Of a stretch of 23,917 nt of DNA, positions 8,601 through 14,974 are shown one piece after another; position 1 is the first letter of the stretch; the number at the start of each line of letters is the position of its first letter. The notes beneath the pieces were generated by a model. That model saw nothing but the letters and a program-made list of their open reading frames with translations. It was not told the origin of the DNA and searched no databases. The position numbers and the translations under genes were made by a program. The DNA is from CAYNUJ01 sp964573255 (GTDB taxonomy: Bacteria > Bacteroidota > Ignavibacteria > Ignavibacteriales > Melioribacteraceae). Where the stretch lies: NCBI GenBank assembly GCA_964573255.1, contig CAZNJB010000046.1:1-23917 (forward strand). The letters are read 5' to 3'.

Positions 8601-8981
8601 ATTCGGTTCTTCAGCATCCGAAGGTAAATCCGGTTTTGCTTTATCAACTTTCTCTCTAACTTTCTGAAGTGCATCATCTATGTCGTAACCGGATTCAAAT
8701 TCAACTTTAATCAACGAAAAACCTTCGAACGAAGAGGAAGTAATTTTCTTTACTTCCGATATTGAATTAATCTCTTTTTCAATCGGTTGTGTAATTAATG
8801 TTTCGATATCCTCAGGCGAAACGCCAAAATAGGGAGTTGAAACAATTACAAGTGGGATATTCACATCCGGGGAACTTTCACGAGGCAATGTTATATACGC
8901 CGATATTCCCATCACTACCAAGATAAATACCAGGATAAAAACACTAGTTCTATTGTCTATGCTAACATTTGTGAGCTTCAT
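5637..8981 (-). CDS. RND efflux pump inner-membrane subunit (HAE1/SwrC-like)
   Basis: A 1114-residue resistance-nodulation-division transporter. TM1 is at residues 12-30, followed by porter-domain signatures (SSPDVNIPLVIVSTPYFG, EKEINSISEVKKI). TM4 reads GMLVDNAIVIIEN with Asp397 and Asn398 at the AcrB proton-relay Asp pair, and TM10 reads VVVNNNIVLIDY with Asn1001 at the place of AcrB Lys940, as in SwrC-like pumps. The second repeat has VEFFPEVDPPRVFINVESPSG (619-639). It exports substrates from the periplasm or membrane using proton influx; the substrate is unknown. About 60 residues longer than AcrB, it carries two additional hydrophobic segments (about 549-569 and 573-590) between TM6 and TM7. 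It follows the adaptor gene by 10 bp, with AAAGG 7 nt before its ATG. Confidence 0.95.
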   Translation of the reverse strand: MKLTNVSIDNRTSVFILVFILVVMGISAYITLPRESSPDVNIPLVIVSTPYFGVSPEDIETLITQPIEKEINSISEVKKITSSSFEGFSLIKVEFESGYDIDDALQKVREKVDKAKPDLPSDAEEPNIIEINFSEFPIMTYNISGPQGLVKLKDIADDLKEDIENIEGVLDVKITGGLEREVQVNVDMNKLVHYNIRFDDIIQAIQSENRTIPGGTIDVNNTRFLVRVPGEFDKPFIIEDIIVKMKDGTPIYVKDVAEVKYAFKERTTYARLNQVDCVTMNISKRVGANIIEIADQVKALVAEKESQVPESVKFSLTVDQSQDIKRSVKNLENNIYSGLVLVLLVLLFFLGVRNALFVAIAIPLSMLISFIILSALGITLNMIVLFSLILALGMLVDNAIVIIENIYKFLEEGNELITAAKLGASEVAWPIITSTLTTLMAFAPMLFWPGVVGDFMGYLPATLIITLSSSLFVALVINPVFASKFMKLESKSVASDSLFDKIFMPLNKVTHFFIDVALPFIMEKYENALNASIGEERDPNRKINTRNWLGLLGVLLWIVITMVLLAIPGIPKSVDLLISVALGFGLIKLFTNPRLRVLSGALLLLVVIIITYAQLGHGVEFFPEVDPPRVFINVESPSGTNLEMSNRIAAIIEKRLEPFLDADVKEYVANVGSSNNPFDAGSPTPNKSTITIQYVDFSERSQSSKITTNELRQLVTNIAGADIEVKKQHMGPPVGLPINIEISGDDYTKLGELAMQITEEIKTVPGVVDIKDDYDAGKPEIRVIVNREKAALFSANTSKIANAIRSAINGTEASTYRINEDEYDITVRLKEDQRKDVDALRNMRIIYNDMRGKTLSLPLSSIADIEYGTGPGAIKRKNLKRVITVSANVEEGYNANEVLKECQTKLSGFTLPQDYRLEFTGQNEEQAKASAFLMKAFLIALLGIFLILVIQFNSLSQPMMIMMAVMISLIGVFIGLIAFAMPFGVIMTGIGVISLAGVVVNNNIVLIDYVNILRKRGLSVRESVIRAGIRRFRPVTLTAITTILGLIPLTFGFSFDFYTFTLESGGVDAMFWKSMGVAVIFGLMFGTILTLIVVPAMYSTIADIIARFNAWRKQ

Positions 8982-8991
8982 ACTAAAACCT

Positions 8992-10047
8992 TTAATTTAC
9001 TATTTGAATGTCAGTACCTTCGAGTAGATTTTGTTGACCGACAACAATAAGTTTTTCACCGTTATTCAAACCGCTTCCAATAGCAACTTGGCTGCCAAAG
9101 CGGGAAATTATTTCTACATCTCTACGAATTGCCTTTCCATCTTTTGCAATAAATAGAACGTAATTGTCATCGGCTCTAATAAGGGCATCATCAGGAATTA
9201 TAAATACATCATCAATAGTTTTTCTCTCTATTTTCACATTTACAATCATTTCCGGTTTAATTAATCTGTTCGGATTTTTCATAATAATTTCAACATCAAA
9301 AGTTCTATTGTTCGTTGTAACCGAATTACTAACAAAACTTACTTTTCCGTATAATTTTTTATCCTTTAATTCGGGAAATTCCAAAAATGCTTTTTTACCA
9401 ACAACAACATCTCCCACATATCTTTCCGGAACGCCAGTTACAACTTTTATCATTGATGTATTTATTACAGTCATAACGGTTATTCCCGGCGGTGCTAATT
9501 CACCCACATCAAAATTTCTGGAATCAACATATCCGGAAATCGGAGATTTAACAAATGATTTTTCGTATCTGGTTTTCGCTAAGTCATAAGCAGCTTTAGC
9601 TTGGTCACGTAGATATTTTGACTGAAGAAATTGATATTCACTGTTGACATTATCTTTGTAAATTTCTTCCTGCTTTTCAAAAGTCATCTGAGCTAAATTA
9701 TATTGGGCTTCGGCAGCATCGAGATTTGCTTTTAAAATATCGTTTTCAATTACAAATAGAATATCATCTTTCTTAACAAAAGAACCTTTATCGTTCTCAA
9801 TTCTATCAATAATACCACCCTCGGGATAGGAAATATTTGCCTTCTCAATGGGTTTTACCACCCCAACGGTTTCTATAAAATCGGTAAATGATGTTGCCTC
9901 AACCGTCTGGACTTCAACACTAACTTTTTTGTGGGATTCTTTTTTGTTTGCTTTCTTATCTTCTTCATTTTTGCCGCAAGCAGCTAAACTTACGAGCGAA
10001 AGAGATATCACAAAATAAATTCCAATTTTTTTAATATTCTTTTTCAT
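8992..10047 (-). CDS. RND efflux periplasmic adaptor lipoprotein
   Basis: A 351-residue membrane-fusion protein linking the pump to the outer-membrane channel. It has a lipoprotein signal peptide with the lipobox LAAC (Cys24), followed by a Lys/Glu-rich linker. Half-lipoyl motifs lie around residues 66-105 and 165-190 (SPISGYVDSRNFDVGELAPPG), flanking a short alpha-helical hairpin at about 106-163 (ANLDAAEAQYNLAQ and QAKAAYDLAKTRYEKS). A beta-barrel and membrane-proximal domain follow. The hairpin is short, as in adaptors that meet the channel through a tip-to-tip contact. AAGGA lies 7 nt before the ATG, and the gap to tolC is 10 bp. Lipid anchoring suggests the periplasmic leaflet of the inner membrane. 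Confidence 0.94.
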   Translation of the reverse strand: MKKNIKKIGIYFVISLSLVSLAACGKNEEDKKANKKESHKKVSVEVQTVEATSFTDFIETVGVVKPIEKANISYPEGGIIDRIENDKGSFVKKDDILFVIENDILKANLDAAEAQYNLAQMTFEKQEEIYKDNVNSEYQFLQSKYLRDQAKAAYDLAKTRYEKSFVKSPISGYVDSRNFDVGELAPPGITVMTVINTSMIKVVTGVPERYVGDVVVGKKAFLEFPELKDKKLYGKVSFVSNSVTTNNRTFDVEIIMKNPNRLIKPEMIVNVKIERKTIDDVFIIPDDALIRADDNYVLFIAKDGKAIRRDVEIISRFGSQVAIGSGLNNGEKLIVVGQQNLLEGTDIQIVN

Positions 10048-10057
10048 GAATCTATCC

Positions 10058-11392
10058 TTACTTGTTAATTTCTTCTAAACTTTTACCTAATAGCATATCT
10101 AGTTGAGCTGCTAAAACGTTATAATCCAGCAAGCTCCTCAAATAATTTACTTTGGAATTCAATACTTCCATCATTGCACTTGTTACTTCAATTTGTGTAC
10201 CCAAGCCTGCTTTAAATCTCTTGGTGGCTATTTGATAGCCTCTTTCAGATTCCTCAACTGCCGAGCGGTATGCTTCAATTTGTTCCGATGTCTTTTTCAA
10301 TTGAAGAACCACGTTTTCATATTGAATCTGCAATGATTTTTTAGTTTTAGATAAGCCTTCAATAGATTTTTTATAATCAATCTCAGCTTGTTCTACCTGT
10401 GATTGAGTTGTAAAACCATGAAATATTGGAATTTGCAAGGACAATCCGACGGAGACAAAATTGTAAAATCTCCAATCAGGGAATATCCTGGGGTCATTTT
10501 CCTGTGCTTGAACCGTCCAATTTCCGAACGCACTTAATTCAGGCAGATGTTTCGAAAATTCATATGAAACATTATAATCCTGCATTTTGGATTGAAGCTC
10601 AACCTGTTTTAATAATTTGTTCCTTAGCAAAAGAGTTTTCATACCATCATCAAACTCAGGAATAAATACAGGTTTAAATTCAATAGTCTCACTAATTTCA
10701 ATAGGAGTATCGAGATCAATTCCAAGCAATAAATTCAAATTGTTTTCTGCCAATTTAAGCTGATTCATCGCATCAGTTTTCATTGGAATTGCATTTTTGT
10801 ACTGCACTTTAGCCTTCGTAAAATCATAATCGGATACAAGTCCAGCATTGAACATAGATTCTGTATTCTTGAAATTTTCTTCTGCTCTCTTTAGCTGAAG
10901 TTCCGCAAGTTTCACATATTCCTTAGAAACTAAATAAGTATAATAGGCTTGCTTAACTTGCATAATCAATTCCAATTTGGACTGCTCTTTGTTCTGAGCG
11001 CTCATTTCAGCAAAAGTCTCGGCAATTTTAATTGCCAAAAACATTGCGCCTTTAAAAATCGGCTGATTAACGGAAATGGTTCCACTCAAAGTATTATCGG
11101 TTCCAACCGGGAAAGTACCGCTAAAAAACGGAGTCTCGAATGTAATTACTTGCTTCTTTAAAGCACGGTTGTAATTTAACGTTCCGTCAATGTTAGGAAA
11201 GAGAGCCGAACCATAGGCTTGCCTCACCTGTTCCTCAGCCTTTTGAAAATCTAATTTTGCCTGTTTGTAATCGTGATTATTCTCCAACGCCAAATTTATG
11301 CTTTTCCTCAAATCGAGTTTTAACACTTCTTTTTGCTGAGCAACAACCGGCAAAAGTGAAATAATCATAAAAATAAATAATTTTTTCACCAT
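10058..11392 (-). CDS. TolC-family outer-membrane efflux channel
   Basis: A 444-residue outer-membrane channel protein with a signal peptide (residues 2-18, ending VVAQQ). It has two repeats of the OEP family, each starting with a helix such as LRKSINLALENNHDYKQAKLDFQKAEEQVRQAYG (about 27-60), ending with KRFKAGLGTQIEVTSAMMEVLNSKVNYLRSLLDYNVLAAQLDMLLG. Such proteins form trimeric barrels spanning the outer membrane with a long periplasmic tunnel. The annotated ATG has AAGGAG only 2 nt upstream, which is too close. The next codon is GTG at 5-nt spacing (position 11389), so translation may begin one codon later as MKKLFIF. The ribosome site overlaps the tetR stop codon. Confidence 0.94.
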   Translation of the reverse strand: MVKKLFIFMIISLLPVVAQQKEVLKLDLRKSINLALENNHDYKQAKLDFQKAEEQVRQAYGSALFPNIDGTLNYNRALKKQVITFETPFFSGTFPVGTDNTLSGTISVNQPIFKGAMFLAIKIAETFAEMSAQNKEQSKLELIMQVKQAYYTYLVSKEYVKLAELQLKRAEENFKNTESMFNAGLVSDYDFTKAKVQYKNAIPMKTDAMNQLKLAENNLNLLLGIDLDTPIEISETIEFKPVFIPEFDDGMKTLLLRNKLLKQVELQSKMQDYNVSYEFSKHLPELSAFGNWTVQAQENDPRIFPDWRFYNFVSVGLSLQIPIFHGFTTQSQVEQAEIDYKKSIEGLSKTKKSLQIQYENVVLQLKKTSEQIEAYRSAVEESERGYQIATKRFKAGLGTQIEVTSAMMEVLNSKVNYLRSLLDYNVLAAQLDMLLGKSLEEINK

Positions 11393-11394
11393 AG

Positions 11395-11400
11395 CTCCTT
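11395..11400 (-). promoter_or_regulatory. Shine-Dalgarno site of the tolC-family gene
   Basis: Minus strand AAGGAG overlaps the tetR TAA stop. It lies 2 nt from the ATG at 11392 but 5 nt from the GTG at 11389, which favours the GTG. Confidence 0.6.
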
Positions 11401-12046
11401 ATTTGTTTTCAATTCCTTTAAATAGAACATCAACAAGAAATTTAACCTCTTTATTGACGTCTATGCTTTCTAATTTTTTGCAAATATGCAATTGATGTAA
11501 ATAACCGAAAAACAGACTTTGAATTAGGAGTTGCAGAGACTCAATATCAACGTCTTTAATCTCTTTATTTTGTATGCTTTCCGAAATCCTTTCTCTATAC
11601 AATTCACGAATCATATTGAGATTTTCTTTTAAGATTTCCGATTTTTCAAGCGGATTAAAAGAGATATTCAAATTTCTCATTCTATGCATCAACACAAATT
11701 CCTCAGGATGATTTACATAGAAAGAGAAAATATTGGTAGCGATTTGCTCAACCAAATCCTTTAGAGAAATAGTAGAATCTATATTTTTCTTCAGAAATTC
11801 GAGGTACTGAGTAGTTATATCTTCGAGTAGAGCAGTAAAAATTTCTTCCTTACTGCTGAAATAGTTATATATTGTCCCCTTCCCAAATTCGGAAGCGGAA
11901 GCAATTTCGTCAAGTGTAGTTTTATCAAATCCCTTATTGGCAAATAATTTTGCAGCGGCAGAAATTATTTCGTGTTTTTTGAATAATTTCTCCCTCTCTT
12001 TACGGGATAATCCTTCTAACTTTGATAATGAATTTAATATCATCAT
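11399..12046 (-). CDS. TetR/AcrR-family transcriptional regulator of the efflux operon
   Basis: A 215-residue regulator. The N-terminal DNA-binding domain is typical of TetR: helix 1 EIISAAAKLFANKGFDKTT (26-44), then the helix-turn-helix DEIASASEFGKGTIYNYFSSKEEIF (46-70). The C-terminal two thirds are helical and variable, as expected for the ligand and dimerisation domain. It is the first gene of the operon with the TolC channel, adaptor and pump, so it very likely represses the operon, itself included, until a pump substrate binds. Inverted repeats overlap the promoter upstream. The start is ATG at 12046 with GAG nearby; the next codon is also ATG. Confidence 0.93.
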   Translation of the reverse strand: MMILNSLSKLEGLSRKEREKLFKKHEIISAAAKLFANKGFDKTTLDEIASASEFGKGTIYNYFSSKEEIFTALLEDITTQYLEFLKKNIDSTISLKDLVEQIATNIFSFYVNHPEEFVLMHRMRNLNISFNPLEKSEILKENLNMIRELYRERISESIQNKEIKDVDIESLQLLIQSLFFGYLHQLHICKKLESIDVNKEVKFLVDVLFKGIENK

Positions 12047-12065
12047 TAATCTCTAATTTGTTCAC

Positions 12066-12089
12066 CACAACTTAGCAGTTTTAGTTGTG
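12066..12089. promoter_or_regulatory. Inverted repeat, probable TetR-type operator
   Basis: CACAACT (12066-12072) and AGTTGTG (12083-12089) are perfect 7-bp inverted arms separated by 10 bp. They cover the -10 element and most of the spacer of the tetR promoter. A second small palindrome, TGACT-gtca-AGTCA (12088-12101), covers the -35. Either or both could be the regulator's site; binding there would block RNA polymerase. Confidence 0.45.
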
Positions 12090-12097
12090 ACTGTCAA
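12069..12097 (-). promoter_or_regulatory. Promoter of the tetR-tolC-adaptor-RND operon
   Basis: The minus strand carries TTGACA (12097-12092), a 17-nt spacer and TAAGTT (12074-12069). The -35 matches the consensus exactly; the -10 is weaker. The implied leader before the tetR ATG is about 16 nt. Confidence 0.6.
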
Positions 12098-12194
12098 GTC
12101 ATTTTCCCGAACAATGAGTTTTTCTGACAAATTGTTTAGTCATAAAGAGAATTTAGATGTGTTGGAATGAAGGAAGTTGCATGGAGGGAATATT

Positions 12195-12224
12195 TAAAAT
12201 AAAAAACCCCTCGAAAGAGGGGTT
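12195..12224 (-). terminator. Intrinsic terminator after tonB
   Basis: Minus strand AACCCCTC (12224-12217), tetraloop TTTC, GAGGGGTT (12212-12205), then TTTTATTTT. The perfect 8-bp stem starts 6 bp past the tonB stop codon. The run of T is good only on the minus strand. Confidence 0.9.
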
Positions 12225-12229
12225 AAAAT

Positions 12230-12883
12230 TTATTGTAATTTGAATAACACCGGAATCATAACCTGAACCTTAACAGGTTTACCTCTCTGCCTTCCGGGTT
12301 TAAATTTCGTAGCTTTAACAGCGCGAAGAGCTTCTTCGTCGCAGCCTGCTCCAATACCTTTAACGAGCATAACTTTTTCAACACTTCCGTTTTCGTTTAC
12401 GAAAGCTTTAACATAAACTCTACCTTGCACACCAGCTCTTTTAGCGATTTCTGGATAAACAATTCTTTTCTGAATTGCAGCGATTCCACCAATAGGTTCT
12501 GGCATTTCTTCAACCGCTACGAAGAAAGTAGGTTCAACTTCTTCTTCTTTTTCTTCAACCGGCGGAGGTGGAGCAGCTACTTCTTCTTCAACATCGAGTT
12601 CTGTATCTTCTATTTCAATGTCTTCAAGAACGTCATCAGAAGGAGCTTCTATAGGAATAGGCGGTTTAGGCGGCGGAGGCGGGGGTGTTTCCTGCTTTGT
12701 AGCCTCTACGTCCTCTACCTGTACAAGTTCCTGAGGAGCTTCAATCTGTACTTGTTCTTTTTCGAATTTAGGAAAGTATTTGAAGGCTAATACCAATACA
12801 AGTAACGAAATAGCTAAACTGATTTCGAATACTCTTTGGTATTTTAGTCTCAAATCAACTTTCGGATTCTTTTTTAAAGCCAA
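12230..12883 (-). CDS. tonB: TonB-family energy transducer
   Basis: A 217-residue TonB-like protein. It has a short basic cytoplasmic N-terminus, one transmembrane helix (about residues 20-35), and a periplasmic spacer with a Pro run (67-80), a strongly acidic stretch (82-102), more Pro (105-108) and more Glu (109-117). The C-terminal TonB domain (about 133-217) contains YPEIAKRAGVQGRVYVKAFVNENGSV. TonB passes energy from the proton motive force to outer-membrane receptors. No exbB/exbD or receptor gene is nearby, so partners are elsewhere. The start is TTG at 12883, fixed by AGGAGG 5 nt upstream. The gene has its own promoter and terminator. Confidence 0.9.
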   Translation of the reverse strand: MALKKNPKVDLRLKYQRVFEISLAISLLVLVLAFKYFPKFEKEQVQIEAPQELVQVEDVEATKQETPPPPPPKPPIPIEAPSDDVLEDIEIEDTELDVEEEVAAPPPPVEEKEEEVEPTFFVAVEEMPEPIGGIAAIQKRIVYPEIAKRAGVQGRVYVKAFVNENGSVEKVMLVKGIGAGCDEEALRAVKATKFKPGRQRGKPVKVQVMIPVLFKLQ

Positions 12884-12888
12884 TTTTT

Positions 12889-12894
12889 CCTCCT
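12889..12894 (-). promoter_or_regulatory. Shine-Dalgarno site of tonB (TTG start)
   Basis: Minus strand AGGAGG followed by AAAAA and the TTG start codon. This is a consensus ribosome site that decides the unusual start. Confidence 0.8.
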
Positions 12895-12899
12895 ACTAG

Positions 12900-12914
12900 C
12901 AATAATCGTTATTG
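12900..12914. promoter_or_regulatory. Inverted repeat at the tonB transcription start
   Basis: CAATAA-TCG-TTATTG, with 6-bp arms, lies just downstream of the predicted -10, covering the expected start of transcription. It is a plausible operator. It loosely resembles a Fur-type AT-rich palindrome, but the match is too weak to name a regulator. Confidence 0.3.
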
Positions 12915-12918
12915 AAAA

Positions 12919-12946
12919 ATTATAAAATCATTTTTGAATATGCAAA
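12919..12946 (-). promoter_or_regulatory. Promoter of tonB
   Basis: Minus strand TTTGCA (12946-12941), 16 nt, then TATAAT (12924-12919), a perfect -10. The same region also reads as TTTG-20-TAATTTTT. The leader to the TTG start is about 29 nt. Confidence 0.55.
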
Positions 12947-12972
12947 TTGGGACTTAATTTTCTACAATAAAA

Positions 12973-13398
12973 TTACAAATTAGTTCCTTGTTTACTCAAA
13001 TATACTGCATTTTTAATGAATAAATAAATTACCAAAGCACCTAAAACAGCACCGGTAACATCAGCAACCCAATCTAAAACTTCTGCGCTTCTGTTGGGAA
13101 TAAACATTTGATGGATCTCATCAAGACAACCATACACTGAAATCGCAACTACTGAATAAAGGTAAAATTTCTTTTTCACCGCTTCCCATTTTTCTTGGAA
13201 ATGAAAAGCTAAAGACAATAATAAACTTAAAATAAGATACGCCGCAAAATGTTTAATCTTATCGCTAAATTTAAAAGTGTCTATGAAAGAATCAGAAGGC
13301 AGACTCGTTAATATGAATAAAATGATCCAATAAATGCCTAAAGGATAATAAACATATCGTACAGTATTTTTCTCTATCAATCTATACAAACGTATCAT
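12973..13398 (-). CDS. VanZ-like family membrane protein
   Basis: A small membrane protein (141 residues from the ATG at 13398) with about four helices. Family hallmarks are DKIKHFAAYLILS in the middle and DEIHQMFIPNRSAEVLDWVADVTGAVLG near the end, which match the VanZ pattern (conserved D..HQ.F.P.R....D...N/D..G...G). VanZ gives low-level teicoplanin resistance in enterococci, but most relatives have no known role. The frame can be extended to a TTG at 13431, but neither start has a good ribosome site, and the ATG reduces the overlap with nnr to 17 bp. It is the last gene of the long asnS-nuo-nnr cluster, followed by the tonB promoter with no visible terminator. Confidence 0.8.
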   Translation of the reverse strand: MIRLYRLIEKNTVRYVYYPLGIYWIILFILTSLPSDSFIDTFKFSDKIKHFAAYLILSLLLSLAFHFQEKWEAVKKKFYLYSVVAISVYGCLDEIHQMFIPNRSAEVLDWVADVTGAVLGALVIYLFIKNAVYLSKQGTNL

Positions 13399-14947
13399 GA
13401 ATAAACTTAACGGCATTTGGGATATAATCAATCAGTCTTGTAGCGGTAAGCGCAATTTCAGCATAATCTTCTGAATAAAGGTCAGCAGCCATTCCGTGTA
13501 CATAAATAGCAGAAATGAGTGATTTCTCAATTTGCTTATTTTGTGCAATGAAAGCGGAAACTAACCCTGTGAGTACATCGCCTGAACCGAATTTAGCCAA
13601 TCCCGGGTTACCGGATGAGTTAATTAATGCTTCTCCAGTTGGAGTAAAAATTATTGTTGGTGCACCTTTTAATGCCAAATATGCACCGGATAATTTTGAG
13701 AACTTCTTACCAAATCCCAATATATCTCTTTTTAATTCTTCGATAGAAATATTCATCAGTGAAGCAAATTCTCCAAAATGAGGAGTGAAAACGGCATTTG
13801 AAAGATTGAACTTTTTAAATTCTTTCAAAGAAAATGCAGCTATTGCATCTGCATCAATAACAAAATATTTATCAGGATTATTTCCAACTATCTGCAATAC
13901 CGCTTTTTTAGTTGCCTCTTCCCTTCCAAGTCCGGGACCAAGGCATATAACATCCGCCCAATCAATTTTTTCGGTTAATTCCTCTACATTTTTCTCCAGC
14001 AAAAAGCCAAAGTCAGAATCATTATACGGATTAATTACCGCCCCTTCCAAATTCTGATAAATGTAATTGCTAATGGATTTAGGAACGGCTAATATCACAG
14101 CACCCGCACCACCTATTAAAGATGAATTTGCCGCAATCGAAGCTGCACCCTGATATTTTGCGCTGCCACAAATCGCCAGAACCTTTCCTGCAGAATATTT
14201 ATGAGCATTTATTTTTCTTTCCGGAATACCAGCAAATGCATCCTCCGGTTCAACTAAATATTCTGTAACGGCTAATTTCTTAAAATATTCATCTGGTAAG
14301 CCGATTCTACCTTTAAATATTTCTCCGGAATAAACATATCCAGAGCCAAAAAATAATCCCCTCTTCAATTCAGCTAGTGTAATTGTTACATCAGCATCAA
14401 AAACAACTTCACCAAATCCAGTATCCACATTAAGGCCTGTGGGTATGTCAATTGCAGCTTTAAGGTTATTTATTTTATTTATTTCTTGAACAATGCTTTT
14501 ATATGGTTCCCTTAGTTCACCTTTTGAACCTGTACCCAGCAAACCATCAATAATAAGCTGACAGCTATCCAACAAGCGTAAATCTGAAATCTTTGAATAT
14601 TTCTTTAGCCTAATAGACTTATTGGTCCTGGATAATTTCTTTAAAATGGAAAAATTTAATGCAGCATCACCCTTCAATTCCCTTTCACCGGCAATAGAAA
14701 TTATCACAACCGGATAATGAGCATTTGCAAAATGACGGGCTAAAGCAAAAGCATCGCCACCGTTATTCCCTTTACCTGCTAATATACCAATCGGCAAATC
14801 CTTCACTAATTCCGGAAAAGCCTGCTTAATCCTGTTATAAATACTAATAGAGGCATTTTCCATTAGTATAGAACCGGGTATTCCTAATTGCTTAATAGCA
14901 TAGGAATCGGCCCCACGAATTTGTTCCGAAGTAAATAGAGGTATCAT
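13382..14947 (-). CDS. nnr: Bifunctional NAD(P)HX epimerase / ADP-dependent NAD(P)HX dehydratase
   Basis: A 521-residue two-domain repair enzyme. The N-terminal YjeF_N epimerase domain (about 1-225) has GKGNNGGDA (58-66), DGLLGTG (134-140) and IDIPTGL (167-173), and interconverts R- and S-NAD(P)HX. The C-terminal YjeF_C dehydratase domain (about 245-515), with a ribokinase-like fold, shows GSAKYQGAASIA (261-272), CLGPGLG (335-341), TPHFGE (388-393) and the catalytic-loop motif FGSGDVL (453-459, Asp457). It restores hydrated NADH or NADPH at the cost of ADP or ATP. It lies 27 bp after nuoN and overlaps vanZ, so it is probably co-expressed with complex I subunits. The ATG at 14947 has a modest GAG site. 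Confidence 0.95.
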   Translation of the reverse strand: MIPLFTSEQIRGADSYAIKQLGIPGSILMENASISIYNRIKQAFPELVKDLPIGILAGKGNNGGDAFALARHFANAHYPVVIISIAGERELKGDAALNFSILKKLSRTNKSIRLKKYSKISDLRLLDSCQLIIDGLLGTGSKGELREPYKSIVQEINKINNLKAAIDIPTGLNVDTGFGEVVFDADVTITLAELKRGLFFGSGYVYSGEIFKGRIGLPDEYFKKLAVTEYLVEPEDAFAGIPERKINAHKYSAGKVLAICGSAKYQGAASIAANSSLIGGAGAVILAVPKSISNYIYQNLEGAVINPYNDSDFGFLLEKNVEELTEKIDWADVICLGPGLGREEATKKAVLQIVGNNPDKYFVIDADAIAAFSLKEFKKFNLSNAVFTPHFGEFASLMNISIEELKRDILGFGKKFSKLSGAYLALKGAPTIIFTPTGEALINSSGNPGLAKFGSGDVLTGLVSAFIAQNKQIEKSLISAIYVHGMAADLYSEDYAEIALTATRLIDYIPNAVKFIHDTFV

Positions 14948-14974
14948 AAGATTCTCAAAATTAAAGTTCTTCTA

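Noticed and set aside
5637..8981. Loss of AcrB-type Asp408 and Lys940 as sign of a defective pump
   Set aside because: Asn at these positions is usual in SwrC-like RND pumps, and the rest of the protein is intact.
9164..9589. Plus-strand 141-codon frame opposite the adaptor gene
   Set aside because: Antisense shadow of a clear membrane-fusion protein, without start signals or recognisable family.
12105..12194. Possible small gene between tetR promoter and the tonB terminator
   Set aside because: The only plus-strand frame is about 11 codons with no family signal; the region is explained as upstream promoter sequence.
12425..12790. Plus-strand open frame rich in Phe and Arg opposite tonB
   Set aside because: The Phe/Arg runs are the reverse reading of the Glu and Pro codons in the TonB spacer; there is no independent evidence.
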